Positions 1-12,390 of a stretch of DNA of 64,000 nucleotides are shown here, one piece after another; the stretch's first letter is position 1; each line of letters begins with the position of its first letter. The DNA is from Isoetes taiwanensis (lineage: Eukaryota; Streptophyta; Lycopodiopsida; Isoetales; Isoetaceae). The translations under genes were made by a program, and so were the position numbers. The stretch spans positions 3,254,573-3,318,572 of the forward strand of contig JAJEKV010000083.1 in the NCBI GenBank assembly GCA_021234155.1. The letters run 5' to 3'. The notes under the pieces are model-generated. The model was not told the DNA's origin and did not search any database. It saw only the letters and a program-made list of their open reading frames with translations.

Positions 1-42
1 ATGTGATGTGGTGCGATGCAAAATGCTAGATACATCATCCAT

Positions 43-84
<42 letters not shown>

Positions 85-1133
85 CCGGTCCGACATGGGC
101 TTCAAACTGCCAAACTCCCGGAGGGTACATGGCCTCTTATGATAATTAATGTATCACTTGGTGACTCATAAGAACTTAAGAAGCAACTGAATATAACAAG
201 TAATATGCTAGAATGCATGACTTGTAATGAAAATCGCCATAAGCACTTATGAGTCAACAATTGCCTTAGCTATATTCATGCAATTCAAGTCTCACCAATA
301 GGGTAGGAGAACCCTCCATACAACCCCCTAGACCTTGCATAGCCAAAGATGAGGGCTACAACTTTTTAGGATGATCTTAGAATAGCAAGAAGGATGGAGA
401 TGTTGAGAGAATATAAGATTTGCCAAGAAGAACGCCTCATAGTTTGGCATAGCAGAGTGTACCGCACTTAGATATCTCTATTATCGCAGCTTCACTTCTC
501 TTGTTTGCTAAGAATGATCTAGTAATCTGATTGATAAATGTGGTCGAAATAACAAAAAACTTGCATTCAATGGAATTTCATTCATTACAGCTTTTTGACT
601 TCTATGGCTTCCTCCTCTTAATCTCTAAGACAATTGCCCCTCTTGTCATCTCATATGCTTTCTATCCGAAATTTTACTCTTCTCTTGCTTGCTTCATTTA
701 TGGTTTCTCAGATTTTATCGTACACTTGGCATGATTTTCTTTCTTATAATGAGCTTAGCTTTATGAATCATATGGGTGGTATATGCCGCATCAAGCAATT
801 TCAAGAAATTCGACTCTAGACCTTTTTGGTCCGGACAGATAATCAATGCGAATCGATATGTGCCATCTTATTCGGCTTTTACTTGTTCAAGGGCTTTTAC
901 TTTTGCTCTAAGTCTAGCCTCGGCTATGTATTTGATCATACTCTTTTACTCTAGAAAGATTGACATGAATTTTATTTTGTAGTATTTGTATAATCAATGA
1001 ATAAAAAGAAAAGAAAAAAAAATACTCTTTGTTCTAAAAAAAAAAAAAATAAATAAATAATGTGCATCCCAAATGCTTGACATGGAGGATATTCATAGTC
1101 AAGATACACATTTTCAAACCAATAAGAAACTCA
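1..1133. repeat. Large direct duplication, copy 1, proximal block
   Basis: Matches 9251-10349 in the same orientation with a constant offset near 9250 at its start, so the window opens inside copy 1. No coding capacity is seen; the short open frames are not shared between copies. Copy 2 leaves this block after the shared word near 1133/10345 and rejoins copy 1 near 2824, so about 1.7 kb (1134-2823) is absent from copy 2. Differences between the copies in this block come in tight clusters rather than evenly, unlike the distal block. Confidence 0.85.
45..83. repeat. Poly(A) tract, 39 nt
   Basis: Uninterrupted A run directly after a GC-containing word shared with 9285-9294. The equivalent tract in copy 2 (9295-9321) has 27 A, so the tract changed length after duplication. 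It may be the tail of an old retroposon, but I found no flanking target duplication. Confidence 0.9.
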
Positions 1134-1307
1134 AGAAGAGAAATGTTCAAGGCAAAGTAATGGAGCAATTGAGTATGCTATATACAAAGGGGACAAGCCA
1201 CTAAAAACTTTTAGATGAGTGGTTCTAATACTATGCTATTACTTGTGCACTTAAAAGACTCATTCTAACAAGAAGAGAAAGAAGAAGAAAAACCAATATA
1301 AGATACC

Positions 1308-2470
1308 TGATATGTAGCAAAATAACTTGACTCCTAGAAGAAGGTCCCAAGAGGGGGTGCATTCTCCATATTATCTAGATACGCATGCATGCACATCACA
1401 TTACACACGATATATCGTGATCGAGATACAATCGGGTTGGGAGGGAAGGGGAACCGAGCCAGCTTACTAATTATCCATGCAAAGCCATGCGAGTTTGAAT
1501 TCAATAAGTCTATTGTGGTAATGATTAGTATCGGAGCCCAGGTCAATTCCTCGTGGCAACATTGGTGTGTTCCATATGCTTAAAGGCAGCCATATCAAGG
1601 AAGGGGAGGAATTCATATGTTTGTGGGGTCATAATGGTTTGGAAAGGTTGGGTCCCATTGAATAACTATTTTCATTATGGCTTCACTTTTTTGGTGTGCT
1701 GGTTATCACTAGAGATGCTACTCTATAACAATCTATGACGCCCCTCTGTCATATATGGTATCTCGCTGTATATGCCATATGACTTCCCCCAATGGCCACT
1801 CCATTTTATGGTCCCTCCGATTGAAACATGCCTAGGATGACCAGGTACACGAGTAGAGGATAGGTGTCATCTCGTTCAGGCTTCTACATCAGAGCAGTGG
1901 CAAAGTATAAACATTAACATGTCATCACAAATAGAGATACTACCCCAAAGGGGAGTAGTAGTCCATTCATCACATCACATCACATATCATAGCATAGTGT
2001 AGCATAACATCACATCAAATATATAGTAACTACAAATAGTATGGCTCCTACTCATGTTGAAACTCAATTGGAAGTTCAAATGATGGGTAGGGCCTCCAGA
2101 TAATTGCAGAGTCATGGCAATGGCATGGGCTGTCGTAGACAATGGCTAGGTCTGATCACTACATTTTCCCTTTCTGTGCGTACTTTGCATAAAGGTTGAA
2201 ACAGACTATGCCGTGATTGTAGCCTTATGAGGACAAAATCCCATAAAATAACCCAATGGAACAACTCCGGGTTACATCTCCCCAATCCAATGAGGTAGAA
2301 AGAGAAAAGTCCCTTCTCAGGCCACAATGAATCTGCATGTTGGGGAGACCTCTCCCCAATGGCAATGAGTCGTGGCAACACCTCAACCCAAGGGGTGTCG
2401 GACCCATATCCCCGCCCATACATAGTAACTACATATAAGGCTAACTCAAGCAAAGGAACCCAAGAGTCGC
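1308..2470 (+). mobile_element. Small LTR-retroelement remnant (TRIM/LARD type), copy A
   Basis: About 215 bp starting TGATATG (1308) lead up to tagtatcggagcc (1526-1538), a decayed version of the initiator-Met tRNA primer-binding site TGGTATCAGAGCC. The same arrangement recurs at 14512-14738 and 23744-24170, with similar LTR-like sequence before and similar non-coding sequence after. No gag or pol protein is visible in the roughly 900 bp that follow, so this looks like a non-autonomous element. I did not find a 3' LTR. Confidence 0.55.
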
Positions 2471-2514
2471 TGCTCGCATGGTCCTATCTCCGTGATATCC
2501 ATTTTCCCCGTTGT

Positions 2515-3260
2515 TTGGTGCTCAATCAACAACGTAGCTTCTACAACCAAAAAGCGCCTATGCACAAAAAGCCAAATAACTATTTGGAATTATTGGGACT
2601 AACTAGGGAGCATCATCTACTATTGGCTACTATGTCTCTAACCCCTTCCCTCATACATAAAAGGTGCAACCAATGATCAACCAACATCATATATCATCCA
2701 TAACTTGAGAAATGACATAGAATCAACTAATCCTAATTAGAGATATGATATGCTAATCCATCTAGGATGATAACTCCCGATGAACTATACTTATTTACTC
2801 CAAATACCTGATCCTCGAGCTATTGCCTCCTACCCTAGCATCTCTATCTCTTGGAAATAGTTTGGGGTAGATGCGCTTTCAAGCTAATGCATACACGATG
2901 GAGCCAAGTTGTTACGTGATGCTCGTCGAAGACGATCCTTGAATTGGGACTCATGGCACAATTCAAGATAGGTATCGTAAGATGGTGCAAAATTGGACGG
3001 ATCTAGGGTTTGGACTTAAATAGGTTAGCGTTCACATGCTTAGCCCACTTGGCAAGAATGGAATGCATCCACCGTGGTTTGGACTTAAATAGGTTAGCGT
3101 TCACATGCTTAGCCCACTTGGCACTAATGGAATGCATCCACCTGACATGGACACTAATAGGCTGATTTCATGTGGAAAACAAACCTTCATACCTTAAAGT
3201 GGCTAAGTTGTATTAATAACTTGGTCACCCATGCTAGGTATGTCCTATCTCGGCATAGCC
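2515..3260. repeat. Dispersed repeat family R2, copy 1
   Basis: Related in the same orientation to 19209-19957 and 20940-21636; the distal part also matches 10348-10776. It is recognisable by the run about autumn-like words caacatagcttctacaacc near its start and gtgtcctatctcgg-like sequence at its end. Non-coding. Confidence 0.75.
3008..3145. repeat. 69-bp tandem duplication
   Basis: Two nearly identical 69-bp units, 3008-3076 and 3077-3145. The same doublet is present in copy 2 at 10532-10669, so the small duplication is older than the large one. The related R2 copies at 19.8 and 21.5 kb have a single unit. Confidence 0.9.
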
Positions 3261-4437
3261 CAACTCTAGGGGAACATCACATAGCCCAACTATTCAATTC
3301 ATGGGATGCAAATGTCTTGATCTAGGTCAAACTTTGTACCTAAGATGTGCCATGTCAACATGCTGCAATGGCCGTCATATACTCTACTAACAAAAGATGG
3401 CAAACATAAGGGAGAAACAATTGCCAAATTTGGCATACATACTTGCCATGGGTCAATAATTGTTAAAGACTTATTGAAAAGAAAAATGTGTAGGCTGATT
3501 GTCGCAGTGGATTGTCTAAGAACATTTCCGTCTACATGTGAATGATAATTGCTTGGATAAAATGGCTCATTACAAGGAGCACATTAATCCTACTTTAATC
3601 CCGAGGCACACCTAGATATTTTTTGGTACATTTGCCTATGAGGAGGTCTTTGCCACTTGTACATGTGCATATCAGATCAGAATTGAAATCTACAAGTGTT
3701 GTCAAATGGAAGCTCTAGAAGATGAACTTCACACACTTCAAATTTTTCGAGTATTATTACCAGAGGGAAATACACTATTTTCTTTGCATCGACGACGTCT
3801 CCATATGAGCTTTTACAAAAATCTCAAGTGATTGCTCCTGCATCTTACATTCTAAACAAATTGCAGCATTAACTTTTGGAAACAAGATTTTCTTTTTAAT
3901 CCTACATAGTAATAATCGTACAATGTCTTTTTATAGAGTACCAGAGACCACTTGAGGTCTCTATGGATAATATGGTTCTGCAATTGTCGAAAACGTATTA
4001 GATAACATGAGATTGTCAATAATTAAGGGGTTGTATTCGTGTAAAAAATGGTAGAAAAGTGATTGTGGCAGGGTTGTTTTAACCCGAGGACATGGAATTG
4101 CTTTTATAGATATTATACTTGTTGAATGGGTAGACGAGGTCGAGATGACGTGGATATTTGTTTCTTATTTTGCGACAGTTTTTATTTTGGAGTTATTTTA
4201 GGTTTTTTGGCAAATCGGTGCTCAAGCTCCAAGGCAGCGAATATATCATCGTTGAAGCTCCATGGCAAGCTCGAACAGATAGGCGCTCAAGCTTTAGGGC
4301 AGGGAAGAAGGTTTTCTTGATGGCGAATGGATCACCTGATGCAGAGGCGATCTGCATGGCAGAGAAAAGTTTGCGTATACATAACTCCGGTTATGGCCTT
4401 TGCAGGTAGAAGAAGCCACAATTATTTGATTAGGAAA
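3261..4437. repeat. Large direct duplication, copy 1, distal block
   Basis: Matches 10777-11957 with only scattered single-base differences, far fewer than in the proximal block. Segments also occur at 19958-20398 and 21637-22200, but in reverse orientation. The match to copy 2 stops at 4437, exactly where LINE sequence on the minus strand begins mid-domain. The open frames at 3345-3545 and 4126-4409 are carried by the repeat and resemble no protein I know. Confidence 0.85.
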
Positions 4438-6760
4438 TGTAGAAGGAAACTCCACTCCCAGATACTTGTAGGTGGGTGTCACCTCCACTTGTTGCCCTCG
4501 ATAAGTGAATGAAGGGGGCCTTGAATGGTGCGAGGATGAGATTAGGACCACCTTGGTCTTGGCCGATTGACGCTCATGTCCGTGGGGGTCTGGTAGTAAT
4601 GTATCCGAGCATCTAAGTGAGACCGCATATCCTCCGAGTGTGAGCTAAGAGGTCAACATCGTCTTGATAGATGAGTTGTCCGATGACCGATGCAAAAGTT
4701 GGGTCCCGCCCCCCCATTGTCCATGAGCCAAGTTGTTCCAACCGGTCAATGTACGTACCAAACAATGTTGGGGAAAGAGGACATCCCCGACGGACCCCAA
4801 TATCGCTAGTGAATGGTTGTCCCGGCATCCGCGATCCATCGCCCGTATACAACTCTCGCACAACCCGATATCTTGATTTTGCATATCCACGGAACCTCTA
4901 GTTGCCGCAATCTTTCCCATAACTTTTCCCCAGGCACGGTGTCAAAAGCCTTCGCAAAAGTCAACAAAGCAACAATACAGTCCCCACATGATGGTTTCGC
5001 TATCCTCAACCAAAGTCCTCAATGTGAAGATATGATCAATAGTTGAATGCCGGGTCTGAACCCTCGCTTGTGTGAGAGCTCGCACACATGTTGCTTCTGC
5101 CCACCGTAAACTGTTGCTCAATAATGCCAGCCTAGCGGTTTGGCAAACACCGAATCGACCATGATTGTTCGGTAATTGGTTGGACTATGTGGATCTCCCG
5201 CCTTTGTAAATGAGGGACAACTCGCGCTTGTGGTCCACTCTTTGGGGAATCCTTCCCCGTAGCACTCGCTGAACATAGTGGTTAGGACTAGTACCATAGG
5301 CTCCCCTGCCCACTTGAGCAACTCGCCCGCATACCATCCAGTCCGCTGCTTTCCCATTGGCCAAACGCCGCACTCGGGTAACATCATCCTCTCAGATTTC
5401 TAATGTCGGCCATTCTGTGGGGGTATGAGTGCTCGTGTCCCTTGAGGATCATAGAGTTGCCGCAGGTATTGTTCCCAATCGCTCATTAGTGATGTTTCCC
5501 GTAGGGTCGGGTCGGCTTTCAAGAACCTTTAGCCAAAAGATTCTAGGATGGCTTTTCAACATGGAAAACATTTCCCTTTGATGAGGTGCAATGTATCGAG
5601 ATTTCTTTGCCTTCAAGAAAGCATGATACCGTGGTGGTGGCATGTGGGCGCATTGCGTGATCTCGTGATCCGGCGAGCCGGCATTTGTATTCCTTACACT
5701 CAAAGATCAAACCACCGACACGGGGAATGTTGCGATCCCGCGATACCTCGCATGCTATCCCGAACATCTTTCGCAATAAGACCAAGGAGCTCAATCACCA
5801 CCCGCTTGTCGCTTCTAGCGTGGGGCCTCGCAAAATCCTGAAAGGTCATCTATGAGCATATCAATATAATCCTTTGCCGCTCATAATCCAATCGCAAAGC
5901 GGGTATACAAGGAGCTGCCGTAGAAGGGGTTCTAGCAGCCGCCAAGCCAACCGCAGTAGAGTGGAAGGTGATCCGAACCGCCTCCTCATCTCTACCGGCC
6001 TGCGCTTCACCCGAAAGTGGTTGATCAAATGTACATCCCCCTTTCGGCGACTAATAGATAGTCCACCACACTAGATCCTCCACCCCGATTCTCTTGTCTC
6101 GGCAGTGCACTTACAGTGAGGAAAGCCACCGTGCCGTGCCATTACAAATTACCAAGTCAAAGACACCACATAGTAGAAGCAATCGCCGCCAAAAGCTGAC
6201 CTAACCATCATCCGATGTTCAGGGCTGGCCGGCCTTCTACGGGCGCCGTAACACACATCCCGAGCCAAAGGATCAAGTCTTATGGGCTGCTCTACTCCTC
6301 GTCCGCGCATTGAAGTCCCCAAGGAGTACCACACTACCCAACCGCCTATGTTGTCGTATGTCATCATATAGATCGACATATGGAGCTAGCCCGTCCACAT
6401 CCGAAAGTGGGCATGGTAAAAGTTGCTTTCGCGATGTGGAAAGTAGCAAGCGCCCAAGAAGAGAGGGTTGCCACTACAATTCAAGCACCGGGTTGTGTCG
6501 GCCAATCTTGTGCGTGAAGACCGACCGCGCAAAGACTCCCCAATAACAGTAACCCCCTCCATGTCCCTCTTGCCCGTGGCAGCCTATTGAAGACCGAGAA
6601 ATGTCGATAGCCTAAAAAGATCGTAGCTCAGGGTCCTCAAGGTCTCCCATGTCTCCATGAGGAAGATGAGATCCATACCGCAAAGAACAGAAGTTGAGAC
6701 TATCCCCTTCATGGGAAACCTCGACAATTCCCTGTGAGACCACCAAGGCACATTCCCCTA
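4438..6760 (-). pseudogene. LINE ORF2 fragment (endonuclease and reverse transcriptase), broken
   Basis: Reading the minus strand, an APE-type endonuclease starts near 6760 and contains LMETWE and the catalytic GDFNARTR (6298-6326). The reverse transcriptase follows, with motif A FAKAFDTVP (near 4960), motif B GVRRGCPLSPTLFGTYIDRL (near 4780) and motif C QDDVDLLAHT, where the usual YADD is changed to YQDD. Stops and frameshifts split it into many short frames. It ends abruptly in the thumb region at GVEFPSTF. LINE insertions normally lose their 5' end, so loss of the 3' end suggests that a recombination breakpoint cut it. A relative lies on the plus strand at 15650-17200. Confidence 0.85.
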
Positions 6761-8640
6761 TTTGTTAGCGCAGAGGCATGCGCAGATTGAGTTGTGGGGA
6801 AGAGGGGAAGCTGTAGCGACCGAAGTCATGTGGACAGAGTGAGAAGCGAGGGGTTGGGGCGCAGGAGAAGCGAGGGAGTTGGGGCTGTATAATGACCGAG
6901 GAGTAGTGGCAAAGGGCAGCAGGGCATGGGGCTGGAGCAGCACGGAAGAGCATGATCGAGGGAGGTGGGGGCTGCAGCCAATGGCCCCGGAGGGTCTGCA
7001 GCAACAATATCTAAGTGAGCTGAAAATGTGCATCTTGCCTCGAACTAGTCCCGCAGCCCTCCTTGACAAATGATGCCTCGAACCTTGGTGAGCTCACGCC
7101 AAGGGACTTTGTTGCGCCGGGTGAGGTCTCGGTCCACATACAAGGATGTTCCCTTCAATTGCTTGGCCTGGCGCAGCATGGCATCCCGCGTTCTGCATAT
7201 CCGCTATCGCGAATATGACAATACCGGGTTGTAGGCGTAACGCCGAAAGCACCATGACTACCGGGTCAAGCAATGTGTACAGCCCGTGCAATGTCATACT
7301 TCCATTGATGATCCGTGACCGAGCTCCGCGGAATGAGATTCTCCCCTTCCGCAGCCACGGATCACCAAATTATGACCTCCCGCCAAGGCTCACTAAGCTC
7401 ACGTGAGATCAACGTTGTCGGGACAAAGATGCACGTACCGCCGCCGCCCTCAGGAGTTGAAGGCGCCGCCGATGTCCACGCAACGTGAGGGTCCCGCTGG
7501 TGGAGGGAATGGTGAAGTAGGGCGCGTGGTGCCCGCCTAGACCGACTTCGCATGGGTGCTTGACCATGGGTGGCACCGAGGTGCCCGAGATTGTCTCCGC
7601 CCGAAGCCGAGCTCAGCCTCCCCGCCGAATTGTTTCACCGCCCAACTCGGATACACAATTTTGCAAGGCCTCGTGTGCATTGGCATGGAGTCCTTTCCCT
7701 GCTGGATTGTAGCTTCGAGCTCGTGGTGCCTCTTTGCTCTTGAACAAGGGAACGTTGTTCCAACTTCAGATCCTAGAGGCAATTACATCATCCGGCCGAT
7801 GTGAAGGTGATCTCCATTGTGTTGATCCCGCTCGGGTTTCCGCAGAGAGTAACCGACTTTCGTTAGTTGCTATCCAAATGCCCCCGAGTGGCAATGACAT
7901 CTGCAATGTCTGATCGAAGACGGAGATATCGCTGACCCAATTCTCTCCTTGTCCTTCATTATAACTTCATCTCTGGTAGACATGGTGTCTATTTGTGCCC
8001 GGGAGGCCGAGAGTCCGCTATCCCGCCCCCTTTCAAACCGCAATGTTTAATACCGCCAAGCAATTGTTGCACTTTGGGTCTCAATGCCCGCAAACCGTTG
8101 TTTTACTATAGCCGCTTTGTTTTAAGCACTTGGGGATCGGAGGCTTGTTGCTCTTTTCCGCCAGTGTGAGATCTGAGTGGTGTGATCCTCAACCATCGCC
8201 TGGCTTTGTCCCCACCTCTCATGGTATGACCGGTGTGCCATCCTTGTGGAATCGCCCCGAGGTCCGCAAAGCCGGGTTTGTCGACCGTGGCCGGGCCGAG
8301 CCGAGCTTGTCGCCTCGAAGCCTTTGCACGAGCCTCGCTCTTCATGGAAGAGGCTTCTCCCTTGGCCTCGACCGCTAGGTCTAGGTCTCTTGCGCTGTGG
8401 GTCAGCCTCAGATGCTCCTCCCAAGTGGGCATGTCGTGCAGCCGTGGTTCCAAGTCCCGGTCCGGGTCTGGTTCTCGAGTGGGGTTGGGGATGTCCTGAG
8501 AGTGTCCATGGGTACCTAGACAGATCTGGAATCAAATGGACCAACAAATTAGGGCAAGTCAAGGGAATATGTGAAGCCCTAATCCAGAATCCAAAAGAGC
8601 AAACCGGCCGGAAAATTGCTGTTATCACAGAAATAACTTA
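6761..8640 (-). other. Probable 5' part of the same LINE; no recognised domain
   Basis: This stretch lies upstream of the endonuclease in LINE orientation and is visibly richer in CpG than the flanking repeats. Several open frames exist (for example 8122-8628 minus and 8246-8641 plus), but they overlap on opposite strands and look like products of GC-rich sequence. I see no zinc knuckle or RNA-binding domain that would prove an ORF1. Confidence 0.35.
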
Positions 8641-8651
8641 GTCAACCAGGG

Positions 8652-9010
8652 TCATATCATACACCATCGGAAAGGTTGTTAAGAGAGCTTTCCAACGCAA
8701 CAAATTTCAGCTGAAACGGACTTCTGGATCTCCTGCTATGAGTGAAAACGTGTGACTAGCACCACCGCCTTAGGGTTTGAGCGCCTTTGGAGATGGAGGT
8801 CGGAAAACTGCTGTTTTGCTATACAAACCCTATTCTAGCATATGAAATCGCATACCTTCAGAAAGCTATCTGAGAGAGCTTTACAACGCACCAAATTTCA
8901 GCTGAAACGAAGTTCGGGATCTCTAGTTGTGATCAAAAACATGAGACCGGCATTAGGAGCACCTAGAGAGAGGAGCGCCTGGATAAAAGGGGAAACTGGT
9001 GGAAACAAGA
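8652..9010. repeat. Imperfect tandem duplication, about 187-bp period
   Basis: The word agagagcttt.caacgc.. followed by aaatttcagctgaaacg occurs at the same place in each half (8652-8838 and 8839-9010). The halves are clearly diverged. No coding role is apparent. 9011-9250 is unremarkable sequence leading to the start of duplication copy 2. Confidence 0.7.
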
Positions 9011-9250
9011 AATGCAAACAGAGTTAACAAGGATCGAAAAAGGAACAGTTACGAAAAGCTGACAGGCCACGAAAGCAAGATTTTGATAGAAAAATAAAAG
9101 AGGCTCTAAAAAACACATTCTAAGCTTGGCCTAAATGTAAAACTGAAAATGAGACACCGCTGGCCCTGATCTTGAAGCGCATCGCCGTTGCAAAATGGCG
9201 ATTCGACAACACCTCCATAACTATGCTATTCAAAAATGTAGAGACAAAAG

Positions 9251-11957
9251 ATGTGATGTGGTGCGATGCAAAATGCTAGATACATCATCCATGCAAAAAA
9301 AAAAAAAAAAAAAAAAAAAAACCGGTCTGACATGGGCTTCAAACTGCCACAACTCCGAGAAGGGTACATGGCCTCTTATGATAATTAATGTATCACGCAA
9401 ATCTGGAATATAACAAGTAATATGCTAGAATGCATGACTTGTACGGAAAATCGCCATAAGCACTTATGAGTCAACAATTGCCTTAGCTATATTCATGCAA
9501 TTCAAGTCTGTCAATAGGGTAGGAGAACCCTCCATACAACCCCTAGACCTTGCATAGCCAAAGATGAGGGCTACAACTTTTAGGATGATCTTAGAATAGC
9601 AAGAAGGATGGAGATGTGCGTTGAGAGAATATAAGATTTGCCAAGAAGAACGTCTGTTAGTTTGGCATAGCAGAGTGTACCAGACTTAGATATCTCTATT
9701 ATCGCAGTTCACTTCTCTTGTTTGCTAAGAATGATCTAGTAATCTGATTGATAAATGTGGCTGGAATAACAAAAACGTCTGCATTCAATGGAATTTCATT
9801 CATTACAGTTTTTTTGACTTCTATGGCTTCCTCCTCTTAATCTCTAAGACAATTGCTCCCTCTTGTCGCTTTCTATCTGAAATTTTACTCTTCTCTTGCT
9901 TGCTTCATTTATGGTTTCTGCATTTTATCAGGTACACTTGGCATGATTTTCTCTTCTTATAATGAGCTTAGCTTTGCGAATCATATGGGTGGTATATGCT
10001 GTACGAAGCAATTTCAGTGTTCTGGACTCTAGACCTTTTTGGTCTGACAGATAATCAATGCGTAACTGGATATGTGCCATCTTATTCAGCTTTACTTGTT
10101 CGAAGGGCGTTTACTCTTTGCTCTAAGTCTAGCCTCAGCTATGTATTTGATCATACTCTTTTACTCTAGAAAGATTGACATGAATTTTATTTTGTAGTAT
10201 TTGTATAATCAATGAATAAAAAGAAAAGAAAAAAAAATACTCTCTTGTTCTAAAAAATAAAAATAAATAAATAATGTGCATCCGAAATGCTTGACATGGA
10301 GGATATTCATAGCTGCATACACATTTTCAAACCAATAAGAAACTCAGTGCCTCCGGCTCCTAGCATCTCTATCTCTTGGAAATAGTTTGGGGTAGATGCG
10401 CTTCAAGCTAATGCATACACGATGGACCTGTTGTTACGTGATGCTCTGTCGAAGACGATCCTTGAATTGGGACTGTTGGCACAATTCAAGATAGGTATCA
10501 GAAGATGGTGCAAAATTGGACGTGATCTAGGGTTTGGACTTAAATAGGTTAGCGTTCACATGCTTAGCCCACTTGGCACTAATGGAATGCATCCACCAGG
10601 GTTTGGACTTAAATAGGTTAGCGTTCACATGCTTAGCCCACTTGGCACTAATGGAATGCATCCACCTGACATGGACACTAATAGGCTGATTTCATGTGGA
10701 AAACAAACCTTCCTTAAAGTGGCTAAGTTGTATTAATAACTTGGTCACCCATGCTAGGTATGTCCTATCTCGGCATAGCCCAACTCTAGGGGAACATCAC
10801 ATAGCCCAACTATTCAATTCATGGGATGCAAATGTCTTGATCTAGGTCAAACTTTGTACCTAAGATGTGCCTTGTCAACATGCTGCAATGGCCGTCATAT
10901 ACTCTACTAACAAAAGATGGCAAACATAAGGGAGAAACAATTGCCAAATTTGGCATACATACTTGCCATGGGTCAATAATTGTTAAAGACTTATTGAAAA
11001 GAAAAATGTGTAGGCTGATTGTCGCAGTGGATTGTCTAGGAACATTTCCGTCTACATGTGAATGATAATTGCTTGAATAAAATGGCTCATTACAAGGAGC
11101 ACATTAATCCTACTTTAATCCCGAGGCACACCTAGATATTTTTTGGTACATTTGCCTATGAGGAGGTCTTTGCCACTTGTTCATGTGCATATCAGATCAG
11201 AATTGAAATCTACAAGTGTTGTCAAATGGAAGCTCTAGAAGATGAACTTCACACACTTCAAATTTTTCGAGTATTATTACCAGAGGGAAATACACTATTT
11301 TCTTTGCATCGACGACGTCTCCATATGAGCTTTTACAAAAATCTCAAGTGATTGCTCCTGCATCTTACATTCTAAACAAATTGGAGCATTAACTTTTGGA
11401 AACAAGATTTTCTTTTTAATCCTACATAGTAATAATCGTACAATGTCTTTTTATAGAGTACCAGAGACCACTTGAGGTCTCTATGGATAATATGGTTCTG
11501 CAATTGTCGAAAACGTATTAGATAACATGAGATTGTCAATAATTAAGGGGTTGTAGTCGTGTAAAAAATGGTAGAAAAGTGATTGTGGCAGGGTTGTTTT
11601 GACCCGAGGACATGGAATTGCTTTTATAGATATTATACTTGTTGAATGGGTAGACGAGGTCGAGATGACGTGGATATTTGTTTCTTATTTTGCGACAGTT
11701 TTTATTTTGGAGTTATTTTAGGTTTTTTGGCAAATCGGTGCTCAAGCTCCAAGGCAGCGAATATATCATCGTTGAAGCTCCATGGCAAGCTCGAACAGAT
11801 AGGCGCTCAAGCTTTAGGGCAGGGAAGAAGGTTTTCTTGATGGCGAATGGATCACCTGATGCAGAGGCGATCTGCATGGCAGAGAAAGTTTGCAGACATA
11901 ACTCCGGTTATGGCCTTTGCAGGTAGAAGAAGCCACAATTATTTGATTAGGAGATGT
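9251..11957. repeat. Large direct duplication, copy 2
   Basis: Corresponds to 1-1133, then to 2824-4437. The 1.7-kb segment with the TRIM/LARD-like remnant is missing between them (junction near 10347). It carries the 69-bp doublet (10532-10669) and a poly(A) run of 27 (9295-9321). Similarity ends near 11957 just after a shared ttgattagg word. At the equivalent point, copy 1 enters the LINE. The frames at 10865-11065 and 11646-11926 repeat those of copy 1. Confidence 0.85.
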
Positions 11958-12390
11958 AAGTCCTGCAATTTTTTTGGGGGGTTGGAAGCTATGGTGTGCA
12001 ATGGAAATGATTTGATAAAGGGTTTTATGTGAAGGATTTTAGATGTAAGGAGTTTTGGATGAGCGGTTTTGGGCGTGCAAATTGATTTGTAGTGTTTGCA
12101 GTGCTATTTCTCCATAACTGATGGGCATGTGCATAGGGTTTTTCTGCACCTTTAGAACTGATTCACATTTGTCGAAGGGTCTTTGTACAGAAAAAGAATG
12201 GATTCGTATAGAAACATCATTAAAAGACTCTTCTTCTTGATTCTCTGCTTGCATGAATGTTTTGAAGCTCCAGTGGTCTGATTTGTATCTTAAACTTCTT
12301 CAATGGTAGCAAAATCATAGGGTGATGTGGAAAAGGCTGTTTGACCCCATCAAGGGGTCAATGGAGGACATGACATAACATTTCCTAAAT
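11958..12390. other. Non-repetitive stretch, nothing recognised
   Basis: No match elsewhere in the window was noticed. No protein family, RNA gene or terminal repeats are visible. Confidence 0.4.

Noticed and set aside
8122-8641. Overlapping frames of 168 and 131 codons on opposite strands
   Set aside because: CpG-rich sequence gives long frames on both strands; neither has a domain, and the region is best read as the 5' part of a LINE.
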